From the NCBI GenBank assembly GCA_023230505.1, contig JALNXF010000025.1, positions 1 to 6,532 on the forward strand: a stretch of DNA of 6,532 nt, written 5' to 3'. A model generated the notes under the pieces. It saw nothing but the letters and a program-made list of their open reading frames with translations. It had not been told where the DNA came from and did no database searches. Positions 1 to 5,191 of this stretch are shown here, in pieces. Numbering within the stretch: the stretch's first letter is position 1; each line of letters opens with the position of its first letter. The stretch comes from Candidatus Altimarinota bacterium. Lineage in GTDB: Bacteria > Patescibacteriota > Gracilibacteria > BD1-5 > UBA2023. The translations under genes and the position numbers were made by a program.

Positions 1-2
1 AA

Positions 3-107
3 GTTAATCGTTTCGTCAGAAATGCTATAATGGAAAAACTACAAAATGATGTTCCTGAAATAAGAAAAGAATACGAAAAGAAAAATATAGTAATTTTACC
101 TTTTTAA
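3..107 (+). CDS. C-terminal end of an unidentified protein (5' truncated by window edge)
   Basis: The third frame is open from the window edge to a TAA at 105-107 and gives 34 residues, rich in Lys/Glu/Asn and ending in ILPF. Its first part (NRFVRNAIMEKLQ) is a charged amphipathic helix of the sort that ends many small ribbon-helix-helix DNA-binding proteins, but too little remains to assign a family. The two other forward frames hit stops within about 30 bases, so this is the only plausible reading of the region. The next gene starts 10 bases after the stop, so the two probably share a transcript. The LPF ending resembles the tail of the SSB encoded downstream, which may be coincidence. Confidence 0.5.
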   Translation, partial: VNRFVRNAIMEKLQNDVPEIRKEYEKKNIVILPF

Positions 108-117
108 AAACAAATTA

Positions 118-306
118 ATGGAAACAATAGATATTTTAATTTTAAAACTAAATTCAGAGCAAGGAATTAACGAAGACGATAAACTTGCAATAAGTGGAAT
201 CCTTGGTGAATACAACAGGCTTATAAAAACGAAAAACGAGAACTACATCGTGGAAATGAGTCCAGAGAATTTCAAAAAATATGCTAAAATATTAAGTAAT
301 CAGTGA
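118..306 (+). CDS. Small hypothetical protein, 62 residues
   Basis: I do not recognise this protein. It is a soluble, mostly helical-looking 62-residue chain with no Cys, Trp or His, no signal peptide and no membrane segment. Residues 5-35 look like a helix (ILILKLNSEQ, then KLAISGILGEYNRLIK), and the C-terminal part (EMSPENFKKYAKIL) looks like a second. The ATG at 118 follows an A-rich leader with no clear Shine-Dalgarno sequence, as is usual in Bacteroidota. The gene is tightly packed behind the truncated gene and ends in TGA. A 161-base leader with a possible promoter and a strong hairpin separates it from SSB, so it probably ends the upstream transcription unit. Its position suggests a small early phage protein linked to replication or recombination, by context only. 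Confidence 0.6.
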   Translation: METIDILILKLNSEQGINEDDKLAISGILGEYNRLIKTKNENYIVEMSPENFKKYAKILSNQ

Positions 307-348
307 AAAAAAATAATAAAATATTTCACATAATAAAAAAATAATTAG

Positions 349-356
349 TATATTTG
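349..356 (+). promoter_or_regulatory. Possible Bacteroidota -7 element (TATATTTG) upstream of SSB
   Basis: TATATTTG fits the Bacteroidota sigma-ABfr -7 consensus TAnnTTTG exactly. The matching -33 TTTG is weak: the best candidate is TTTC at 324-327, 21 bases upstream. If used, transcription would begin near 362-364, just before the GC-rich hairpin at 379-436, and the first gene would be SSB. Such 8-mers occur by chance in DNA this AT-rich (at least two others lie inside the radical SAM gene). The intergenic position is the main support. Confidence 0.35.
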
Positions 357-378
357 TTCATCATAGGTTTAGATTTTT

Positions 379-441
379 AAGGCGTGGGTAAATCGTTCTT
401 TACATTCATACAGGAAAATAATTTAATCCACGCCTTTTTTT
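379..441 (+). terminator. Long GC-rich hairpin with T-run: terminator or leader attenuator
   Basis: AAGGCGTGG (379-387) is perfectly complementary to CCACGCCTT (428-436). After a G-U pair (388/427) and one bulged A (426), the stem continues as TAAAT (389-393) against ATTTA (421-425), leaving a loop of about 27 bases. Seven Ts (435-441) follow directly, so on the + strand it has the form of an intrinsic terminator. The opposite strand has no T-run. It lies 72 bases after the TGA of the 62-residue gene and 27 bases before the SSB ATG. It could terminate the upstream unit, attenuate SSB expression if the 349-356 promoter is active, or be the 3' end of a small RNA of about 80 bases. Confidence 0.6.
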
Positions 442-467
442 ATGAAACAACGAAACAAACAAACAAT

Positions 468-875
468 ATGGCATCAGTAAACAAAGTAATATTAGTTGGC
501 AATTTGGGTAAAGACCCCGAAATAAAGACTTTTGAGAGTGGTAAAAAAAGTGCTTCATTCTCTTTAGCAACAACAGAAAAATTTAAGAACAAAGCTGGAG
601 AAACAGTAACCACGACTGAATGGCATAATATAGTCGTATGGGGTACATTAGCGGATATTTGCGAGAAATACCTAAAAAAAGGAAGTCAGATATATTTAGA
701 TGGTAAAATAAAAACGAGAACATGGGAGGATAAGAGCGGAACAAAAAAATATATTACTGAAATATTTGCCGATACAATTCAATTCTTGGCAAAAAATGAC
801 AAGTCGGAAAATGACAAGTCAACAAAACAAGAAAATATAAGTACCCAGTACGAATCAGACGACTTACCTTTTTAG
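468..875 (+). CDS. ssb: Single-stranded DNA-binding protein (SSB)
   Basis: This 135-residue protein binds single-stranded DNA during phage replication and recombination. Residues 1-108 form the OB fold: MASVNKVILVGNLGKDPE at the start is the classic SSB opening, followed by the FSLATTE strand (31-37) and EWHNIVVWG (51-59), with aromatics W52, W59 and W86. A charged, disordered linker (109-129) contains the five-residue repeat NDKSE/NDKST. The chain ends in DDLPF, the conserved acidic tip that docks partner proteins. I chose the ATG at 468: an upstream GTG at 384 is in frame but would add 28 residues read through the leader hairpin, and MASVNKV is the family's normal N-terminus. The leader (443-466) is a Shine-Dalgarno-free run of AAAC-like units. 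The stop is TAG, and the ParB-like gene starts one codon later in the same frame, so the two are co-transcribed. Confidence 0.95.
   Translation: MASVNKVILVGNLGKDPEIKTFESGKKSASFSLATTEKFKNKAGETVTTTEWHNIVVWGTLADICEKYLKKGSQIYLDGKIKTRTWEDKSGTKKYITEIFADTIQFLAKNDKSENDKSTKQENISTQYESDDLPF
793..820 (+). repeat. In-frame 15-base tandem repeat in the SSB linker
   Basis: AAAATGACAAGTC occurs at 793-805 and again at 808-820, a period of 15 bases or five codons, encoding NDKSE followed by NDKST. It lies in the disordered linker between the OB fold and the DDLPF tail, where length changes are tolerated. It looks like a slippage duplication. Confidence 0.75.
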
Positions 876-878
876 AAA

Positions 879-1571
879 ATGAAACAAGAAATAAAACAAG
901 ATAAAAGAAATTATCGGAAACACTCCGATAAGAACAAAGAATTAATTAATAAGTCTTTAAAAGAACTCGGTGCTGGTCGTTCAATAGTAATTGATTCTGA
1001 AAACGAAATCATTGCAGGAAATGGTGTTTACGAACAGGCAAAGAAATTAGGTTTAAAAGAAAAAATCATTGAAACAGATGGAACTGAATTGATAGTAGTG
1101 AAACGCAACGACCTAAAGACCTCCGATGAAAAACGCAAGAAATTAGCGGTTGCAGATAACTCCACTTCTGATTTATCTGATTTTGATATGGAGTTATTGG
1201 GTGAAGATTTTAAAATTGAAGAAATTGAAGAGTGGGGGATAGAATATAGAACGAAAGAATTTAAAGAAGAAGAAATAATTTTTGATAATTCAGATTTAGA
1301 AACGAAAGAAGTTTTATATAATTTTTCAAAACAATATTATGATTTAATTCATAAAGAAATAAAGAGCAAATTAAAAGAAGATGAGTTAAATGATGAAACA
1401 ATAAATTTATTAATATATTGCAATAATTATATAACTTACTGTAAAAGACGAGGTAAACGCTTCTCAGTAGTTATTCCTTTAAAAACAAATTTTATCAAAG
1501 AATTTGGGATAGGTTACGAAGAAATAGTAGCAGACGTAAGTAGATATTTATATGATAAATATAGAAAATAA
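879..1571 (+). CDS. ParB/sulfiredoxin-like domain protein with unrecognised C-terminal half
   Basis: Residues 8-112 match the ParB-like domain found in phages, often N-terminal to DNA methyltransferases. NYRKHSDKNKELINKSLKEL (11-30) is the opening helix; SIVIDSENEIIAGNGVYEQA (35-54) carries the IAGNG box that replaces the GERR of chromosomal ParB; EKRKKLAVADNSTSDLSDFD (84-103) is the typical 'iADN' segment. Relatives pass from here into a methylase, but residues 125-230 show no methylase motif (no DPPY or NPPF, no FxGxG). They form an acidic then helical region I do not recognise, with IYCNNYITYCKRRGKRFSVV near 179-198. GC falls from about 33% to about 22% near base 1250, where recognisable homology ends. 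The ATG at 879 follows the SSB stop by one codon. The 3' end overlaps the radical SAM gene by 20 bases, suggesting coupled translation. Biochemical role unknown; nucleotide or DNA binding is likely from the fold. Confidence 0.75.
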   Translation: MKQEIKQDKRNYRKHSDKNKELINKSLKELGAGRSIVIDSENEIIAGNGVYEQAKKLGLKEKIIETDGTELIVVKRNDLKTSDEKRKKLAVADNSTSDLSDFDMELLGEDFKIEEIEEWGIEYRTKEFKEEEIIFDNSDLETKEVLYNFSKQYYDLIHKEIKSKLKEDELNDETINLLIYCNNYITYCKRRGKRFSVVIPLKTNFIKEFGIGYEEIVADVSRYLYDKYRK

Positions 1572-3195
1572 ATTATTACAAAACGAAAAATGGTATAATT
1601 ATCAAAAATTTATTGATACAAGGAAGAATTGGGATAGTAATAATATAAGTATTGCATTAGCTGACATCAGCCCATCAGAATATAAGCCTTTTAATTTCGG
1701 TATAAATATAATAGACAAGATAGTTAATAATTCTGAATATAATTGCGGTAGGGCTATTTGGGAGACAGGCAAAGAATCGATGGAATGGGTTACTAAAAAA
1801 GAAATAAATAAATTTGATGTAATTGGCATTAATTGTTATATGTATTATCAATTATTTGGAATCCCAGCATTTTTATTTGATAATAAAATTAATCCAATAT
1901 CTAAATATAGAAAAAACGAAGACCCAATTATATTATTAGGAGGACAATCTTATTATTTCACAAATGGATATGATAAATTTATTGATATAGCTTGTATAGG
2001 GGAGGGAGAGGAGTTTATTATTGAAATATTAAATATTATTAAAAAATATAAATCGAATAGAGAAAAGATATTAATTGAAGCATCAAAGATAAAAGGTGCG
2101 TATGTGCCTATAATTCACAAAGATAATATAATTACAAAAAGAATAATTGAAAAAGAAAATCTACATAAATCATTACTTGATAAAAATTGCATTGACAGTA
2201 AGACTACAAGAAAAGTAATTGAAATTGCAAGAGGTTGTAAATATAATTGCGGATTTTGTTCGTTATCAAAAAGAATGTATCCGTTCAGAGAAAATAAATA
2301 TGATAATATAAGAGATGTTATAGATACATTTAAAGAGGGCGAACATATTTATCCATTTGCTCCTGATGAAAGTAGTTTTTCAAAACATGAAGAGTTAGAA
2401 GATTATTGTAGCTTTAAAAATTTTAAATATTTTAGATATAATTTTCGCCTTAATACAATAACGAAAAATGACATCTTAAAAAGAAATGTATCTAATCAAA
2501 TAGTTTTAGGAATTGACGGAATAAGCCAAAGAATAATTGACCTAACAGATAAGTCAATAAAGTTAAATAAATTAACAGAAGAAATAGCTCCTTTAATTTT
2601 TAAACAAAATTATGCATTATTAAAATTGAATTATGTATTTAATTATTCATTTGAAACAGATGAAGATTATAAAGAGTTGGAAGTATTTTGGCGTAAATTA
2701 ATTGATTTAAGAATTGAAGCGAAAGCTCAAACAATGATACAAATAGCGCCAACTCCATTTGTTCCTGAATATTATGTTCCACTTCAATTTTTATCTATAA
2801 ATAGAGAAATAAATCCAAAATTAGAACAAATTTATAATTCAATAAAAAAAGATTATTTTGATAATAAAAAAATAATACCTTTATTTAAAATGGAAGGATT
2901 GCAAGGATATAAAAATTATTTATGTAGTGTTTTATTGCACAGACTTGACAATTTAAGCGAATTTATATATTTTTGTTTTAAAAATAATTATAGAACATCA
3001 AAATATAATGAAAAATTATATACCTTGTTTATAAAATATTTAAATCTAAAGAAAATAAAAATATCTGACTTGTTAGCAGAAATTGACATAGAAAAAAATT
3101 ATTGGTTTGACAGAGTAGATTGGAGTGCTGGAATTTTGGATTATAAAAATATAAATAGAAATAGATATAAAAAATTAATAGAGAAAATATATTAA
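1552..3195 (+). CDS. Radical SAM protein with B12-binding-like N-terminal domain
   Basis: This 547-residue protein looks like a complete cobalamin-type radical SAM enzyme. Residues 32-165 have the B12-binding-like fold pattern: an opening strand (ISIALADIS), FDVIGINCYMYYQL (88-101), IILLGG (126-131) and IDIACIGEGEEFI (144-156). The radical SAM core follows, with the cluster motif C229-x3-C233-x2-C236 in ARGCKYNCGFCS. A second core motif is LGIDGISQRIIDLTDKS (319-335). APTPFVPEYYVPLQF (399-413) resembles the SPFVPKPHTPFQ segment of the uncharacterised bacterial B12-radical SAM family often linked to DUF2344 proteins. The C-terminal WFDRVDWSAGI (518-528) also fits that family. No DUF2344 domain is attached. 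Such enzymes cleave S-adenosylmethionine with a 4Fe-4S cluster; the substrate is unknown. Placement between a ParB-like gene (20-base overlap) and the terminase suggests a phage nucleic-acid modification role, which is inference. GC is about 25% where sampled, lower than the terminase small subunit. Confidence 0.88.
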   Translation: MINIENKLLQNEKWYNYQKFIDTRKNWDSNNISIALADISPSEYKPFNFGINIIDKIVNNSEYNCGRAIWETGKESMEWVTKKEINKFDVIGINCYMYYQLFGIPAFLFDNKINPISKYRKNEDPIILLGGQSYYFTNGYDKFIDIACIGEGEEFIIEILNIIKKYKSNREKILIEASKIKGAYVPIIHKDNIITKRIIEKENLHKSLLDKNCIDSKTTRKVIEIARGCKYNCGFCSLSKRMYPFRENKYDNIRDVIDTFKEGEHIYPFAPDESSFSKHEELEDYCSFKNFKYFRYNFRLNTITKNDILKRNVSNQIVLGIDGISQRIIDLTDKSIKLNKLTEEIAPLIFKQNYALLKLNYVFNYSFETDEDYKELEVFWRKLIDLRIEAKAQTMIQIAPTPFVPEYYVPLQFLSINREINPKLEQIYNSIKKDYFDNKKIIPLFKMEGLQGYKNYLCSVLLHRLDNLSEFIYFCFKNNYRTSKYNEKLYTLFIKYLNLKKIKISDLLAEIDIEKNYWFDRVDWSAGILDYKNINRNRYKKLIEKIY

Positions 3196-3221
3196 ACAAA
3201 AACTTTAATTAACAAATTAAA

Positions 3222-3242
3222 AGCAAACGAACAGCAAACGAA
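3222..3242 (+). repeat. 11-base-period direct repeat at the terminase small-subunit start
   Basis: AGCAAACGAA occurs at 3222-3231 and again at 3233-3242, a spacing of 11 bases or about one helical turn. The second copy runs into the A of the terS ATG. It lies in the only gap (3196-3241) between the radical SAM and packaging genes. It could be a translational leader, a repressor site or a terminase recognition site (cos or pac sites often lie near terS). The sequence alone does not distinguish these. Confidence 0.5.
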
Positions 3243-3643
3243 TGGGAAAGAGACTATTAAGCGGTAAAGATAACACAAATGGGTTTCAAAAAAATCCGCA
3301 GAATATCAATCGGTCAGGAAATAATAAGAAAATACTAACAACCTTAACCGATTACATTGAAAAAACCTACGGTAAACGACCACCAAAAGGAGAGGTGCTT
3401 TCGTTGTTGGAGTATATTGAATGTTTGCCAGTAAAAGACTTAACAGAGTTTATTAAAGATACATCTATACCCGTAATTGTGCAGGCATACGGTCGTTTGT
3501 TATTATCGGGCGATGCAAAAGAATTTCGCAGGGTTCAAGGTGCGGAAATGATAAATGACAGGTTACATGGGAAGCCAAAACAGGCTACTGATATTGCAGG
3601 TAAAATAGATATTGTTTGGAGTGAAGAAAAAACATATGAATGA
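3242..3643 (+). CDS. Probable phage terminase small subunit
   Basis: This 133-residue protein probably recognises phage DNA and recruits the large subunit to start packaging. The call rests on position directly before, and overlapping by ATGA (3640-3643), the large-subunit gene, and on a composition seen in small subunits of Bacteroidota prophages. It has a basic, Asn-rich N-terminus (FQKNPQNINRSGNNKK, 15-30), a helical middle (ILTTLTDYIEKTYGKRPPKG, 31-50, and LSLLEYIECLPVKDLTEFI, 53-71), then GDAKEFRRVQGAEMINDRLH (90-109) and GKPKQATDI (110-118), a tail common in this group. No clear helix-turn-helix can be assigned by eye. GC is about 40%, the highest in the window and in sharp contrast with the roughly 25% gene upstream. 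The ATG at 3242 follows the direct repeat at 3222-3242 with no Shine-Dalgarno sequence. Confidence 0.68.
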   Translation: MGKRLLSGKDNTNGFQKNPQNINRSGNNKKILTTLTDYIEKTYGKRPPKGEVLSLLEYIECLPVKDLTEFIKDTSIPVIVQAYGRLLLSGDAKEFRRVQGAEMINDRLHGKPKQATDIAGKIDIVWSEEKTYE

Positions 3644-4956
3644 AACTTACAAAAAAACAAACATTAGCTTTAGATATTCTTGAAAATAATATTACAAATG
3701 AGTTATTGTTTGGTGGTGGAGCAGGCGGAGGAAAGACAGCACTCGGGTGCTATTGGCAATTAAAACGCCGATTAAAATATAAAAATACAAGGGGATTGAT
3801 AGGAAGAACTGTATTAAAAACATTAAAAGAAACGACACTTGTTTCTTTTTTTCAAATATGTAAACTGCAAGATTTAAAATCAGGGATTCATTATAAATAT
3901 AATGGTCAATCCAATCAAATAGAATTCTTTAATGGGTCGATAATTTTACTAAAGGATTTGGCTACATATCCAAGCGACCCAAATTTTGATGAATTAGGTT
4001 CGTTAGAAATAACAGATGCTTTTATTGATGAAGCAAACCAAGTCAGCACAAAGGCAAAGAATATTGTTAAGTCACGCATAAGATTTCGGTTAGATGAAAA
4101 TAATATAATTCCTAAAATACTCTACACGTGTAACCCTGCAAAGAATTGGGTATATTCCGAATTTTTCAAACCAAATAAGGAAAATAAACTTGAAGAAAAC
4201 AGGAAGTTTATACAAGCATTAGTAAATGATAATCCTTTTATCTCAAATTATTATAGAGAAAATCTTTTGACGCTTGACAAAAACAGCATAGAGCGTTTAT
4301 TGTATGGCAATTGGGATTATGATTCTGACCCATCTGTATTATGTGAATATGATGCCATATTAGATTGCTTCACAAACGACCACATTAAGCCGACAGGTGA
4401 AAAATATATAAGTGCAGATTTAGCAATGCAAGGAAGAGATAAGTTTATTGCAGGTTGTTGGGATGGGTTAATATGTAATATAAAAATAGACCAATCAATA
4501 TCAACAGGCAAAAGTATTGAAAATGATATAAAAAATTTAATGATAAATAATCATATAAGCCATTCGCATACAATAGTTGACAGTGATGGATTGGGTGCTT
4601 ATCTTGAATCATATTTGAATAATATTAAAACATTTCATGGAGGAAGTAAACCGATTAATAAAGTTAAAGATAATTTCAAACTATTCGAATATAATAATCT
4701 AAAGTCTGAATGTGCATTTAAATTAGCTGAATTGATTAATAAGAGAATGATAAAAATTATATGTAATGATGAGCAAAAGGAACATATAATAGAGGAGTTG
4801 GGTTGTTTAAAGAAAGATAATATTGATAATGATACGTCGAAAATATGTATTATAAAAAAAGAAAAGATGAAAGAAATAATACAACGCTCACCTGATTACT
4901 TAGATATGTTATTAATGAGAATGTATTTTGAATTAAAACAAGAATTCGGATTTTAG
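3640..4956 (+). CDS. Phage terminase large subunit (ATPase-nuclease)
   Basis: This 438-residue protein is the packaging motor: its ATPase drives DNA into the prohead and its nuclease cuts the concatemer. The N-terminal ATPase has Walker A GGGAGGGKT (25-33), Walker B FIDEA with D130 and E131, and a coupling motif TCNP (163-166). LYGNWDY (221-227) marks the linker. The C-terminal RNase H-like nuclease has its acidic residues in YISADLAMQGRD (D260), IVDSDGLGAY (D314, D316) and SPDYLDML (D419, D422). All expected motifs are present and the length is normal, so it appears intact. The start overlaps the small-subunit stop (ATGA), implying coupled translation. GC is about 31% in the sampled part of the ATPase half and about 23% in the sampled nuclease half, so composition is uneven. 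The gene ends in TAG, after which the same frame stays open into a zinc-finger ORF. Confidence 0.95.
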   Translation: MKLTKKQTLALDILENNITNELLFGGGAGGGKTALGCYWQLKRRLKYKNTRGLIGRTVLKTLKETTLVSFFQICKLQDLKSGIHYKYNGQSNQIEFFNGSIILLKDLATYPSDPNFDELGSLEITDAFIDEANQVSTKAKNIVKSRIRFRLDENNIIPKILYTCNPAKNWVYSEFFKPNKENKLEENRKFIQALVNDNPFISNYYRENLLTLDKNSIERLLYGNWDYDSDPSVLCEYDAILDCFTNDHIKPTGEKYISADLAMQGRDKFIAGCWDGLICNIKIDQSISTGKSIENDIKNLMINNHISHSHTIVDSDGLGAYLESYLNNIKTFHGGSKPINKVKDNFKLFEYNNLKSECAFKLAELINKRMIKIICNDEQKEHIIEELGCLKKDNIDNDTSKICIIKKEKMKEIIQRSPDYLDMLLMRMYFELKQEFGF

Positions 4957-4974
4957 AAATTAAGATGTAAGGCG

Positions 4975-5127
4975 GTGGCTAGAGAACTTAAAAGCGAAAT
5001 AAAAATTTATTGCAGATGTATAATTTGCGGAAATTATTTTGATATTACAGAAAAAAGAAGACGGAAATATTGTTCAAAAAAATGTGTTAATAAAAATTTT
5101 TATCAAAAAAAGTTAAAAGAGTTTTAA
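4975..5127 (+). CDS. Small zinc-finger protein, about 50 residues, probable GTG start
   Basis: The frame gives a 50-residue basic protein with paired cysteines C15-x2-C18 and C33-x3-C37 (CIICGN and YCSKKC) around a basic turn (EKRRRK). This is the pattern of small zinc-ribbon or zinc-finger domains common in phage genomes. An extra Cys (C13) precedes the first pair. There is no ATG; GTG at 4975 is the best initiator, and an AAGG (4969-4972) lies very close upstream. The frame is the same as that of the terminase large subunit and is open from its TAG (4954-4956), so the alternative is an amber-readthrough extension of 56 codons. It ends in TAA 11 bases before the portal promoter. Role unknown; nucleic-acid binding or a structural zinc site is plausible. 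A partly decayed gene that lost its ATG is also possible. Confidence 0.6.
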   Translation: MARELKSEIKIYCRCIICGNYFDITEKRRRKYCSKKCVNKNFYQKKLKEF

Positions 5128-5131
5128 AAAT

Positions 5132-5152
5132 ATTTAACTTGTTGAATTAAAT
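5132..5152 (+). promoter_or_regulatory. Imperfect dyad overlapping the portal promoter -33 region
   Basis: ATTTAA (5132-5137) and its complement TTAAAT (5147-5152) flank the TTGTTG that supplies the -33 element. An operator for a dimeric regulator would sit here, but short AT-only arms arise easily by chance at this base composition. Confidence 0.25.
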
Positions 5153-5167
5153 TCATATGTATCTTTG
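5139..5167 (+). promoter_or_regulatory. Bacteroidota-type promoter for the portal gene
   Basis: TTG (5139-5141) is separated by 18 bases from TATCTTTG (5160-5167), a full match to the TAnnTTTG -7 element. Transcription should start around 5173-5175, giving a leader of under 20 bases before the portal ATG at 5192. It is intergenic, correctly oriented, and lies between the packaging and portal/morphogenesis genes, where a late promoter would be expected. It is also the strongest taxonomic clue to a Bacteroidota host. Confidence 0.75.
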
Positions 5168-5191
5168 TAAAAGGTAAAAAAATATTTAAGT

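Noticed and set aside
384..467. In-frame GTG extension of SSB by 28 residues
   Set aside because: It reads through the GC-rich leader hairpin and gives an N-terminus unlike any SSB; the ATG at 468 gives the standard MASVNKV start.
442..480. A 12-codon ATG reading frame (MKQRNKQTIWHQ) overlapping the SSB start, as a leader peptide
   Set aside because: Very short, in the A-rich leader, with no amino-acid bias that would suggest attenuation; likely chance.
1602..1829. Reverse-strand open frame of 75 codons inside the radical SAM gene
   Set aside because: Opposite-strand shadow of a well-supported gene, with no recognisable domain.
2945..2975. TTGACA and TATTTTTG with a promoter-like spacing inside the radical SAM gene
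   Set aside because: Such matches are expected by chance in coding DNA of this composition, and no gene starts shortly downstream.
4317..4511. Reverse-strand open frame of 64 codons inside the terminase large subunit
   Set aside because: It lies opposite the nuclease domain containing D260 and is a shadow frame.
4969..4980. Resemblance of AAGGCGGTGGCT to the left arm of the SSB leader hairpin (AAGGCGTGGGT)
   Set aside because: There is no complementary arm or T-run nearby, and the match is short and gapped.
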